This document shows positions 14,907 to 23,855 of a stretch of 29,447 nt of DNA, piece after piece; position 1 is the first letter of the stretch, and the number at the start of each line of letters is the position of its first letter. Position numbers and translations under genes: made by a program. This DNA comes from JAHBNG01 sp039028975 (GTDB taxonomy: Bacteria; Chloroflexota; Anaerolineae; Caldilineales; Caldilineaceae). A model generated the notes under the pieces. It ran no database searches. It had not been told where the DNA came from and saw only the letters and a program-made list of their open reading frames with translations. The stretch is taken from contig JBCCHB010000188.1 in the NCBI GenBank assembly GCA_039028975.1, positions 1 to 29,447 of the forward strand, in the 5' to 3' direction.

Positions 14907-17900
14907 ATGCAAACATCAGCAATCTTATCAATTACCCAGGCCGAACAACAATTAAATTTCTCATTCAAGCGCAATGAATTAGGGTTTCCTTTGCCCATCG
15001 TTGGCAGTCATAGATTGACAGATGAAGAACGAGCAGAAATTCATGAACGCCTCTCACGCGTATTGGCCCATCTTTATTATTTCTATGAAAAAGGTAACTC
15101 GCAAGACAAAAAAGACCCGCTTCAAAATCTAGGGACATGGCTCTATACACAACTACTACCACAACCCATTCGGGATGAGCTTGATCGCCTCATTGAATGG
15201 GGGCGCTTACCACTACTCATCTCTACAAACGAGACATCTATTCCATGGGAATTATTGTATAGTCCGAACCAAAATGTTTACCTGGGAATAGAGCCTGGGG
15301 TTGGGCGTGAAATTCTCTCCCCTGGCCCTCAACCGCGTATGGGTTCCTCCTCGCCCAACTGGCAAGCCTTGTTAATCGGAAACCCCTCCGACGATCTCTC
15401 CTATTCCAGCCTAGAAGTTGAGCAGATAAGTGATCTTGTTTTCTCATACGCACCGGATCCAGACATCACCATCTTAAGTAGAGACCAAGCAAGTATACGG
15501 CAGGTGCGTGATGAGTTAGCTTCTGGGCGCTATAGGCTCATCCACTACTCAGGACACGCCGTATTTGATCCCAGCAACCCTGAGATGAACGGTTTGGTCT
15601 TGAGGGATGGTGTGTTAAGTACACAAGAAATTGTGGATTGCCTCCAGGGGACGCCCTGGGTTTTTCTCAATGCCTGTTGGTCGGGACAGGAGATAGATTA
15701 TGCAACGCTGAATGATACGTCCGTAACCGGGCTCGCCTCTGCCTTTATCCTTGGTGGTGCGGAAGTAGTCATAGGGACATCCTGGGCTGTACCTGATCAA
15801 GGCGCGATGCGCTTTGCCAAAGCGATATACGCTGACTTGCTCAATGGCTCTTCAGCAAGTCAGGCACTATGCAAGATTCGGCGTCAATTCTTACAAGAAC
15901 GACCTCATGATTCTATATGGGCAGCCTATAGAGTATATGGTGACTTCCATGCGCATCTGACAGACATCAACCGCTGGCAGCGCTACCTTGCCAGCGTCTG
16001 TCATTTTCGTCTTCATGCCGATCAATCATCTCTTCAAATTGCTCGGCAAATTAGGCAACTTCATACCAGGATGCACCATATTGTTAGGCGTTTTGGCGGT
16101 GAAATTGTTTATGATGATTACGTAGGATTAACCGCTCTATTTGGATTACAACCTAGAGAAAATAATGGTGACATTCCTTGGGCTGAGAATCATGCAGAAC
16201 GAGCTTTGAGAGCCAGCTTAGAGGTTCTAAAGACCATTCGCAGCGCCATAAACATGGTAACGGCTACAAATGGAGATTCTATAAGTGCTTCAATCGGGAT
16301 CGCGTCTGATTTTGTTATACACAGTAGTAACGATGATTTCTTGTTAGGGCAGCCTTTTTTAAGTGCATCATGGCTCTCATCAGAAGCGAAGAAAGAGCAG
16401 ATATTAGCCGCAGACACCGTCTTAAGGAATACACGCAATGCATATGATGCCGCGCCCTGGCAGCGGCTTATCGTAGGAAATACGCCAGAGGATTGGGAGA
16501 ATCGAACTATTTATGAAATTTTGGGTAGGAAAGAATCTTCACCAAAGCCAGGTACTGATGTTGAAAGATCGCAGATAATTGAGCAACTCCATGATCTGTG
16601 GGAGAGTGTTCAGCGCGGAAATGGAAAAATCGTTAAGGTATATGGTGACGGCGGTATCGGGAAAACTCATGTTATTCAAAACTTTTGTAGCAAGCTAACA
16701 CTTCAGCCAGTACAGCCTATTGTTATTCAATGCCAAACCTATGAGAATCAGGTCGGATACGCAGCGATTGCATCTCTATTCCGCCAATTACTAGAGCTAG
16801 AAGAAAAGGTTACTATAGCGCAAGTCCGTACTTTTCTCGGTACCTACTTTACTTCGATAAACCTTTCGCCAGAGAGAGTTGAACAACAGATAAATATGGT
16901 CTGTCTGACCCTAGGCTTAGAGATTGACGAAACACAAATGCCATTACCATCCGATCCTAAGCATCGCCATAGCCTGCTGGCGGGGACTATTGACCGTATT
17001 CTCAATGTAATTGTTCAAAAAGTAGAGAAGCTATGTTTAATTCTAGATGATTTTCATTGTATAGATGAACTTAGCTTAGCCGTATTGACCCGGTTACAGA
17101 AACGAATTGAAAAGCTACCCGTTCTGCTTTTAATCTCATATCGAACAAGATTGGATCCTGTCCTAGAATGGGCCAACTATGCCCATGTTTTTTCCATTCA
17201 TATTAAAAAATTAGCACGACACGAATGTATAACACTAATCGAGAAATCTATAGGCGGGTCAATTCTACCTTCTCATGCAGAAGAAATTGCTGAATGGTCA
17301 AGCTTTAACCCCTTTTTTGTTCTCGAAACGTTACGAACTCTTCGCTTAAAGGATATTCTTCGAGATGAAGCAGGCTCTTGGGTCCTAACTGGACCACTGG
17401 AAGCCAGTAAAATACCTCAATCTATTCAGGGAACTGTCCTGGCACGCCTTGATGTACTACATGAGTCTACTCGTCATATCGTTCATCAAATGGCGATACT
17501 AGGGATTAAAGTTGATAAAAAATTCCTGACTGAAATGGTATACAACTGTGATACAAATATCCTAGACGAAGAATTACATCAACTTGAACTACATGATTTT
17601 GTTGAAATTGAAGACGATTTGGACGGCATTAAAATCCAGTTTGTGCATGCACTTGTACGTCAAGCAATTTACGATAGTATTCCACCTGAGCAGAAACGCA
17701 GCTATCACAGGCAAGCAGCACAAAGCTGGCGAAAACTGTTCACACAAAAAGATGAGTATCTTCAGGTATTGGCTCACCATCAATATCAAAGTATTCTGTC
17801 GGAAAATAATCATGTACTTTCTCTTGATAAAATCCAACAACCTACTTGGTTAGAGGAAGTCGCTAGTACACTAGCTAAACTTGGAGACTTGGCAAAAAAG

Positions 17901-19283
17901 AACTTTGCAAACCAGAATGCCATCGAAGCTTACCAACAACTCAACAGAGTCATTTCGCAGCTACCAAAAGAATCGGAACGAAAATGGGTACGCTGTTTTG
18001 AAGGCTTAGGCGATGTCTATCAAAGGATTGGTGACTTAGACAACGCTATCGAAAAATTGCGTTACTCGTTTGGATTGTTGCGTTCTGAACGAATGACCCC
18101 AAGTGAACGTCGGCAAGCAGCTCATCTTGCTCGTAAGCTGGCCAGGATTTATATGGTTGTGCCTAACTGGGATGAGGCTATTGGCTGGATGGAGGAGGGG
18201 TTGGATATTTTAAATGCTCTTTCAGAGGAGGTCATAATGATGCTTGATCATGACGATCAAGCTGTTGTTGCATGGTTACAAATCCACAAAGGCGCGGTTT
18301 ATTTCTATCAAGGAGATTTGGCAAAAACACAATTTAATTGTGAGCTTGGTTTGCAAAAAGCTGAAAGAGTAGGCGATCAGCTTGCATCTGCAGAAGGGTA
18401 CAATCTGTTGGGAGCTGTGTTAGGTAGGCAAGGTCAGAGCAAACAGGCGGTACAGCAGCTTCAGCATAGCCTAGAATTATTCGGTAAGTTAAAAGATAGA
18501 TTTCAACAGATGCGTGTACAGAGCAACCTAGGAAATGCATTTGTTAATCTTGGGCAGTGGGACCAAGCTTTGCAAATGTATGAGGAGCCTTTAGCTTTTT
18601 GGCGAGAGGAAGTTGAAGATTGGTACAAAGCTGCCATTGATCTGCTCAACGTTGGTGCCATTTATCATCACCGCGGAGATTGGGATAGTGCAGAAGAACA
18701 TTACCTTCATGGTCAGGCATTATGTCGCAGAATGGGTGATATTCGAATGCTAGCCCTATCTTACACAAACTTAGGAATGCTATACGTAACCCAGGGCCAG
18801 ATCGAAAAAGGGCAAGAAGCCCTAAATGAAAGTCTTTTATTGTTAGAAAAGAATAAAATTCAGGATAGTCAAGCAGAAGTATTTTGTGGACTGGCTGAAA
18901 TTGCGATTGCAAACGAAAATAACTCAGAAGCCATCGACTTGACGAATCGAGCATTAAGAATAGCCACCGCAGGTGAATTGGAGCATGAGCGGTGTATTGC
19001 ACTTCGCCTTCAGGGAATAGCGTTCTTGCACAGTGGCAACCTATCACAAGCACGCACGACTCTTGAGAAAAGCCTAAAGATAGCTAGAGACAACAATTTA
19101 GTCTTTGAAGTTGGGCGTACTTTACTTCAGTTAGGAGAACAATTCACTCAGGTAAATCAACCAGAGGAGGGCTTAGAGTATATCTGGGAGGCACTAGAAA
19201 TCTTCGAAGAAATCAGGTCGCAACTATATACGGATCGTGCAAAAGAAATCAAAGCGAGACTTTTAACTTTAACTGCTAACTAA
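14907..19283 (+). CDS. CHAT protease-pseudocyclase-STAND ATPase-TPR protein
   Basis: 1458 aa from ATG 14907 (TTG at 14901 possible). Order of domains: CHAT caspase-like protease (about 90-350) with His217 in HYSGHA and Cys257 in NACWSG; a region shaped like a class III adenylyl/guanylyl cyclase (about 360-520; RRFGGEIVYDDYVGLTALFG, ENHAERALRASLEVL, SISASIGIASD, LLGQPFLSASWLSSEAKK) that lacks the FADI metal motif and so is probably inactive; an AAA_16/STAND ATPase (about 545-950) with Walker A GDGGIGKT (580-587) and Walker B LCLILDDFH; then TPR repeats (about 1000-1440). TPR sensing coupled to ATPase switching and a protease effector is the likely logic. It is cytosolic, third in the sigma operon. 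The stop is 10 bases from a convergent Uma2 gene. Confidence 0.85.
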   Translation: MQTSAILSITQAEQQLNFSFKRNELGFPLPIVGSHRLTDEERAEIHERLSRVLAHLYYFYEKGNSQDKKDPLQNLGTWLYTQLLPQPIRDELDRLIEWGRLPLLISTNETSIPWELLYSPNQNVYLGIEPGVGREILSPGPQPRMGSSSPNWQALLIGNPSDDLSYSSLEVEQISDLVFSYAPDPDITILSRDQASIRQVRDELASGRYRLIHYSGHAVFDPSNPEMNGLVLRDGVLSTQEIVDCLQGTPWVFLNACWSGQEIDYATLNDTSVTGLASAFILGGAEVVIGTSWAVPDQGAMRFAKAIYADLLNGSSASQALCKIRRQFLQERPHDSIWAAYRVYGDFHAHLTDINRWQRYLASVCHFRLHADQSSLQIARQIRQLHTRMHHIVRRFGGEIVYDDYVGLTALFGLQPRENNGDIPWAENHAERALRASLEVLKTIRSAINMVTATNGDSISASIGIASDFVIHSSNDDFLLGQPFLSASWLSSEAKKEQILAADTVLRNTRNAYDAAPWQRLIVGNTPEDWENRTIYEILGRKESSPKPGTDVERSQIIEQLHDLWESVQRGNGKIVKVYGDGGIGKTHVIQNFCSKLTLQPVQPIVIQCQTYENQVGYAAIASLFRQLLELEEKVTIAQVRTFLGTYFTSINLSPERVEQQINMVCLTLGLEIDETQMPLPSDPKHRHSLLAGTIDRILNVIVQKVEKLCLILDDFHCIDELSLAVLTRLQKRIEKLPVLLLISYRTRLDPVLEWANYAHVFSIHIKKLARHECITLIEKSIGGSILPSHAEEIAEWSSFNPFFVLETLRTLRLKDILRDEAGSWVLTGPLEASKIPQSIQGTVLARLDVLHESTRHIVHQMAILGIKVDKKFLTEMVYNCDTNILDEELHQLELHDFVEIEDDLDGIKIQFVHALVRQAIYDSIPPEQKRSYHRQAAQSWRKLFTQKDEYLQVLAHHQYQSILSENNHVLSLDKIQQPTWLEEVASTLAKLGDLAKKNFANQNAIEAYQQLNRVISQLPKESERKWVRCFEGLGDVYQRIGDLDNAIEKLRYSFGLLRSERMTPSERRQAAHLARKLARIYMVVPNWDEAIGWMEEGLDILNALSEEVIMMLDHDDQAVVAWLQIHKGAVYFYQGDLAKTQFNCELGLQKAERVGDQLASAEGYNLLGAVLGRQGQSKQAVQQLQHSLELFGKLKDRFQQMRVQSNLGNAFVNLGQWDQALQMYEEPLAFWREEVEDWYKAAIDLLNVGAIYHHRGDWDSAEEHYLHGQALCRRMGDIRMLALSYTNLGMLYVTQGQIEKGQEALNESLLLLEKNKIQDSQAEVFCGLAEIAIANENNSEAIDLTNRALRIATAGELEHERCIALRLQGIAFLHSGNLSQARTTLEKSLKIARDNNLVFEVGRTLLQLGEQFTQVNQPEEGLEYIWEALEIFEEIRSQLYTDRAKEIKARLLTLTAN

Positions 19284-19293
19284 CCCCCCTCTT

Positions 19294-19793
19294 CTAACTC
19301 TCAAACAATTCAGCAACGGCAACACGGATATCCAGCACTTCATCAACCAACTCATCCGTCATGGAAAATGAACGCCACTGATCATTCGATGAGTAGACGT
19401 GTACCGTCTGCGTTACAGGATCAACCAGCCAACATGATTGAACACCTAGAGCGAAATAAGCACGAAATTTCTCAACTAGCGATGATGTAATCTGTCGAAA
19501 CGAAAGCACCTCCACGACCATGAGTGGCATATCCGTCATCTTCATAATGTCATCAGCTTTAACCAACTGACGTTTCGGATAAATACAAATATCAGGAATT
19601 AGCTCGTCGGTGACGTTATAAATGTCTTTATCTAAACTGCTGCTGTCAAGGCTCAGTTCAACAGACACAGTGTATTTACCTGTTCGTTTTAATACATACG
19701 CCACGTTTGCCTGTACCGTTGCATGGTTAAATGACCCATATCGTCAAATTCCTGTTCTTCTTCCAATGCTAATGCGAACTCGCTCATGCTCAT
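19294..19793 (-). pseudogene. Uma2 family (PD-(D/E)XK-like) protein, frameshifted
   Basis: The true start is ATG 19791-19793 with GGAGAAA upstream, reading MSMSEFALALEEEQEFDDMG. At a CCC run (19735-19737, minus-strand GGG) the frame breaks. In the next frame, without a start codon, the protein continues SFNHATVQANVAYVLKRTGK, then PDICIYPK, MPLMVVEVLS, YFALGVQSCWLVDP and VHVYSS, the usual Uma2 (DUF820) order. One extra G would restore a full 166-aa protein. Uma2 proteins have a restriction-endonuclease-like fold (D in PDICIYP, ExL in VVEVLS), are abundant in Cyanobacteria and Chloroflexota, and have no settled function. The cause may be a real mutation or a homopolymer sequencing error; an internal GTG could also start a shorter 136-aa protein. 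Confidence 0.75.
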
Positions 19794-19973
19794 TTTCTCC
19801 AGCAATCTTTTGAGGTATAATAGCCAGACCCTACTGCAAAAAGGGTAAATTAGCATGAATTCGTGGAATACTCTGACTGTGAAATTTCTGTAATCTTTGT
19901 TTCTGCAGCGGACTCATAGCCAAATTGTATCATGAACAATCAGCGAAATAAAGGGTTGGAGCTGAGATAGCGT

Positions 19974-20008
19974 AAAAAAGGCTTCTGTCCGAGTGGACAG
20001 AAGCCTTT
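19974..20008 (-). terminator. Rho-independent terminator of M50 gene
   Basis: AAAGGCTTCTGTCC, a four-base loop and GGACAGAAGCCTTT form a perfect 14-bp stem; on the minus strand it ends in six T residues. It lies 74 bases beyond the metalloprotease stop codon. The rest of 19794-20081 holds no convincing gene. Confidence 0.8.
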
Positions 20009-20081
20009 CAACTCACTTATTATGTAGCGTAATCAATTGTCTTCGGAACGGCTCACCGACTAACCATCCCCTATCCATTCC

Positions 20082-21392
20082 CTACCCCTCAACCTTCGAC
20101 CCTCTCCAACGCTTCCAAAACAAGCGTATGGTCAATCCCATCACAAAAATCATATTCGCTGCTGACATCAGCGGGATGAAGAGTGGTTCAATCTGTCCGC
20201 CGAGAAGGCTTAGGTCAAAGGTGCTGATGGCATTCAAGGCGACCAGGGCCGAGTCGTGCCACATGGGCAGGTAGACGGTGAAGGCCATGTAGATCATGGG
20301 TACCAGGGCGACTAAGAGTACAGGCCAAATGGCTAGAGAGACGATGACATAGGTCCAGATGGTGCGGCGGACGATTGGTGGCCATTGGCTAAAGGCGGAG
20401 GGTGCCGGTGGCTCGTCTCGCTGACCGTTGAGCCAACGGAAGTGCTGCCATAGCTCTTGAACCTTTTCAATGGTTCGTTTATGCAGGTTGGCCACACCGG
20501 TCATGTCAGAGAGCAGCCAGTAGCCGTCGAGTTTCATAAAGGGTTCAAAGTTGCCCAAGGCCCAGACGTCGCTGATGACGATGAGAACCAAGTAGGTGGG
20601 ATCCGATGTCCACAGGTAGAGCGCCCAAAAGACGGGTATCAGGAAAAGCTCTAAGTAGAGGCCGCCCATGTCGATGATGACACGCTGCCATCGTTTGAGC
20701 CGCCAAGCGTCGGTCACGTCCACATAGAAGACCGGATTGAGAAAGTAGAGCGCTACGCCTAGCGGTCCATGGTTGCAGCCAAAGCGATGGCAGGCTGCCA
20801 AGTGACCGATTTCATGGATTAAGATGCCGAACAGGCCGAGTATATAGACCTTGGGCCAAGAGACGCCTTCCATAAAGATGTTGAAGGGATAGCCCAGTTC
20901 CCAGTAAGCCAGGATATGAACGATGGCGATGATGGTCAGCCCGACAAAGGCAACTGGCTTGGTAAAAAAGACAGAGAAGACTTTGGCAATCGGTGCCACG
21001 GCGTTGGCCGAGAGAAGGGGGCGGCGACAGGCGAGACCGAGCAGAATGGCGCTCATGTCCTCTGGCTCTTGGCTGGGAGCGACTGGCTCTACACCTACAG
21101 GAGAGATGATGCCCTTGCTTTGCAGGTGATCGCTGATCTCGGTAAGCTGATCCATCTCGATGGCCTGTCCTGTATTCTGTGCATACGTCTCACGGAGGTC
21201 GGCCAAGGTTCGAGGAATGTCTAGACAGTTGAGAAGCCAGTAGAGCTTTTCATTAATTTGGAAGTGACGTCCGTCACCCATCTCAACACGGTAGGTCTTG
21301 GACAATGAACTGCTGTCAAATTCAGCCAACTGGATTCCTGGAATCAGTTGTAGTTCCGGTAAGCTGAGTTCGTGAGTTGCAACATTTGTCAT
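20082..21392 (-). CDS. M50-family membrane metalloprotease with PqqD-like N-terminus
   Basis: 436 aa; ATG at 21390-21392 with GAGAGGA upstream. Residues about 20-100 look like a winged-helix PqqD/RiPP-recognition domain (FQINEKLYWLLNCLDIPRTL, then ISDHLQSKGIISP). Several membrane helices follow. The zinc site is HEIGH (193-197) plus the second M50 motif KLDGYWLLSD (about 286-295), so the metal ligands look complete. M50 proteases cleave within membranes or, in peptide-maturation clusters, act on leader peptides. The PqqD-like part suggests that a ribosomally made peptide is the substrate, but no precursor gene or partner is evident nearby, so it is an orphan here. It has its own terminator. 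Confidence 0.8.
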   Translation of the reverse strand: MTNVATHELSLPELQLIPGIQLAEFDSSSLSKTYRVEMGDGRHFQINEKLYWLLNCLDIPRTLADLRETYAQNTGQAIEMDQLTEISDHLQSKGIISPVGVEPVAPSQEPEDMSAILLGLACRRPLLSANAVAPIAKVFSVFFTKPVAFVGLTIIAIVHILAYWELGYPFNIFMEGVSWPKVYILGLFGILIHEIGHLAACHRFGCNHGPLGVALYFLNPVFYVDVTDAWRLKRWQRVIIDMGGLYLELFLIPVFWALYLWTSDPTYLVLIVISDVWALGNFEPFMKLDGYWLLSDMTGVANLHKRTIEKVQELWQHFRWLNGQRDEPPAPSAFSQWPPIVRRTIWTYVIVSLAIWPVLLVALVPMIYMAFTVYLPMWHDSALVALNAISTFDLSLLGGQIEPLFIPLMSAANMIFVMGLTIRLFWKRWRGSKVEG

Positions 21393-21583
21393 GATAATCC
21401 TCTCTGCATTTTGATTAAGTCAGCCATCATTATCTTTGCTCGGTGGGGTTGCTGGCCTCTGATGTCATAAAGTTGATAGCCAAATTATATCGATTTATAC
21501 AAAAGAGAGTGAGAGATGGATTCTACTAATTCATAGGCACTTGCTATAGGTTTGAATAAGTGAGGATAGAATTTCGGAATTAC

Positions 21584-22393
21584 TCACCGGATTCTAGCCA
21601 CGTATGTTTGTGGTGCCATACCTGTGAGTTTACGAAATGCCTGGCTGAAAGAGCTGGGACTGTTATACCCCACTGAGTAGGCAACGTCTAAAATGGATGA
21701 ATGGGGCTGAGTTAATAATTCGACGGCTTTCACAATACGGGCGATACGTAGATAGGTACCAAAGGTTATCCCGAACTCATGACGAAAGAGCCGCATTAAT
21801 GTACGACCTGAAACGCCATGAATATGGGCTACCACTTGGATATTCAACGGCTCTTCCATATGGTCTAAGATGTAGCTAGTGATCTCGCCTAGAAGACCAT
21901 CCTCGGTAACTGGCAAGATCAGTGAAAGCGGCTCCTCACACCACTCGGTTGCCAAGAGTCGAATTGTTTCATAGAAGCTACCTTCCAACCTGCTGATGCC
22001 TTCCTCTTCTTGTTCTTCTTTCGTTCCAGGTATTGACCAGCGTTCTGTGTAGAGCAGCATTTCGCGCGCTAGCGGCGAAATACCAAATACGCGTACGTTC
22101 TGTAAAGTCGCTATCTCATCACTTTGTGGCTGGAAGTAGAGCAACCAGAGTTTGGTTTTTTCCGATGGGGATAAAAGTTTATGGGTACAGTACGCGGGAA
22201 CCCAAGCTCCATGGTAGGCAGGCAGCAGAAATTGTGACTCAGACGTTAGGACATAGAGGACGCCCCCTTCTGCATAGATCAGCTGATGCTCTGCATGTTG
22301 GTGCCAACCCGTATCAAGGATACCGACATGTGAGAAGGTTCTTCGATTTATGGATTTGACGAGTGCTGGTTCTTGTACCGAGTACGCTGCCAT
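21584..22393 (-). CDS. AraC-family regulator (NimR-like)
   Basis: 269 aa; ATG at 22391-22393. The N-terminal cupin part (HQHAEHQLIYAEGGVLYV, then AWVPAYCTHKL) holds His residues typical of ligand-binding AraC proteins. The C-terminal DNA-binding domain (about 170-269) has both helix-turn-helix units: NIQVVAHIHGVSGRTLMRLF and SILDVAYSVGYNSPSSFSQA, ending FRKLTGMAPQTYVARIR. The arrangement resembles NimR-type regulators. It is divergent from the MFS exporter with a 295-base shared region containing repeated TACACTGTAC sites, so it very likely controls the exporter in response to a small molecule. The effector is unknown. Confidence 0.85.
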   Translation of the reverse strand: MAAYSVQEPALVKSINRRTFSHVGILDTGWHQHAEHQLIYAEGGVLYVLTSESQFLLPAYHGAWVPAYCTHKLLSPSEKTKLWLLYFQPQSDEIATLQNVRVFGISPLAREMLLYTERWSIPGTKEEQEEEGISRLEGSFYETIRLLATEWCEEPLSLILPVTEDGLLGEITSYILDHMEEPLNIQVVAHIHGVSGRTLMRLFRHEFGITFGTYLRIARIVKAVELLTQPHSSILDVAYSVGYNSPSSFSQAFRKLTGMAPQTYVARIR

Positions 22394-22505
22394 GCTTCCA
22401 TTTTGTCGCTTTGGGACAAATTCTTGTCAGTTTATCGAAAGAAGGACGCAAAGAAATCGATTATACTCTTTGTAAGCCTTCACACGAAAACGACAGACAA
22501 TCTAT

Positions 22506-22515
22506 TACACTGTAC
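22506..22515. promoter_or_regulatory. TACACTGTAC site, copy 1
   Basis: The ten-base word TACACTGTAC occurs here and again at 22658-22667, 152 bases apart, in the region between the AraC and MFS genes. Likely binding sites of the regulator; by inspection only. Confidence 0.3.
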
Positions 22516-22655
22516 GGTAAATTATAATAAATTAGGCTGAACGGAGATTCTTCGCCTTTCTCGCACAAAATCGGTGAGATTCCTGGACGTAATTGCACCG
22601 ATTTGCCTGGTTGGGCGCCCGATGGCTCAGAATAACATAAAGTATCAAAACCTCG

Positions 22656-22668
22656 AGTACACTGTACT
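22656..22668. promoter_or_regulatory. Palindrome with TACACTGTAC site, copy 2
   Basis: AGTACA-C-TGTACT is a perfect dyad that includes the second TACACTGTAC, 20 bases upstream of the MFS start codon. A protein bound here would overlap the transcription start or leader, suggesting repression. Confidence 0.35.
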
Positions 22669-22688
22669 ACAAGCAAGGAGAACCATTG

Positions 22689-23855
22689 ATGATAACTGCA
22701 TCAGCTACTGTGCAACCCATAGCTCGCAATCGAACGCTGCTCGGTATCTTATCCCTTGGCCATCTGGTTAACGATTTCTATGGCCTCGTCTTGCCTTTTC
22801 TGTTGCCCACCCTGATTGTAGTCTTTCAGATGGATTTCTTCACTGCTGGCTTACTTTCGCTGGCGACAAACCTATTTGGTGGTCTGTTGCAACCGGTTGC
22901 TGGATATTTGGCCGATCACTACGGAATGCGTAAACGCATAATCATTGCTGGGTTCCTGCTCTTTGCTTTAGGGCTTTTGCTAGTGGGCCTCTCTACTTCT
23001 TATCAGTTGATTTTAGTGGCCTGGTTTGTTTATGGATTAGGCATCGCTACATTTCACGCGCAATCGACCAGCTTTATCACGAATGCATTTTCACAAACTA
23101 AGGGGAGAGCGATGGGGATTCACGGAATCGGGGGCGCAATTGGCAACTTTAGTGTACCGCTTGTCGTAACATATCTCATTACGGCTGTAGCTTGGCGCAA
23201 TACGGTCTTTATATTGGCAGTACCAGGTCTGTTTGTGGCTATCATTCTAGCGAAGGGTTTAACCGAATTACCCAAGACGCAATCCAAATCTCTTCGTTTA
23301 CAAGTTCCTAAAGAGCTATGGATTTTGTCTCTAATCGCTGGCCTATTCGGTATGATGTATTCAGGGTTTCTGACCTTTTTGCCGACGTATCTAATGGAGC
23401 AGGGCATGAGCTTGAGCCAAGCAGGTTTTCTTTCCACAATGATGTTGTTTATTGGCTTCTTTGCTCAACCAGGTGGTGGCATGATCTACGATCGCATTGG
23501 GGGGCGCTGGCTTTACGTGATCTGTGCTTTGGTCGCAGGCACGGGTCTTTTTCTCTTTACCAGCAACGTAGAATTGCCTCTACTCTTCTCTGTCGTGCTG
23601 ATTGGCGCGGCAGTTATGGCAACCTTTCCTTCAACATTAGCCATGGCTAGCGATCTGGTCAAAGGTAGCCATGTGGGGATGAGCGTTGGCATTGTTTTTG
23701 GGACATCCAGAGCAATGGCGGCTCTAACTCCTGCTCTAACAGGCTATATGGCAGACCAATTTGGGCTAAGAATCTCACTACAGTGGCTCATTGTTTTTGC
23801 TGTAGCGGCATTAATTCTAGCCTTCAGGTTGCCAGGTAGTCAGGCAGATTCATAA
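22689..23855 (+). CDS. MFS exporter, fosmidomycin-resistance-like
   Basis: 388 aa from ATG 22689, eight bases after AAGGAG; a TTG just before it is less likely. It has about twelve membrane helices. GHLVNDFYGLVLPFLLPTLI in helix 1 and the loop GYLADHYGMRKRIIIAG (the MFS A-motif type, G-x-x-x-D-x-x-G-x-R/K-R) resemble the Fsr group of MFS drug exporters. The C-terminal half has PGGGMIYDRIGGRWLYV, the second A-like motif. The likely role is proton-driven export of a drug or metabolite. It is regulated by the divergent AraC gene. The last 16 bases overlap the convergent CoA-transferase gene. Confidence 0.85.
   Translation: MITASATVQPIARNRTLLGILSLGHLVNDFYGLVLPFLLPTLIVVFQMDFFTAGLLSLATNLFGGLLQPVAGYLADHYGMRKRIIIAGFLLFALGLLLVGLSTSYQLILVAWFVYGLGIATFHAQSTSFITNAFSQTKGRAMGIHGIGGAIGNFSVPLVVTYLITAVAWRNTVFILAVPGLFVAIILAKGLTELPKTQSKSLRLQVPKELWILSLIAGLFGMMYSGFLTFLPTYLMEQGMSLSQAGFLSTMMLFIGFFAQPGGGMIYDRIGGRWLYVICALVAGTGLFLFTSNVELPLLFSVVLIGAAVMATFPSTLAMASDLVKGSHVGMSVGIVFGTSRAMAALTPALTGYMADQFGLRISLQWLIVFAVAALILAFRLPGSQADS

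Noticed and set aside
15980..16470. An active adenylyl or guanylyl cyclase
   Set aside because: The metal-binding Asp residues of the class III catalytic core are not found, so only a degenerate domain is claimed.
13366..19283. A true type III-E CRISPR (Craspase) system
   Set aside because: No Cas effector, no repeat-spacer array and no adaptation genes are present; only the CHAT-TPR/sigma logic is shared.
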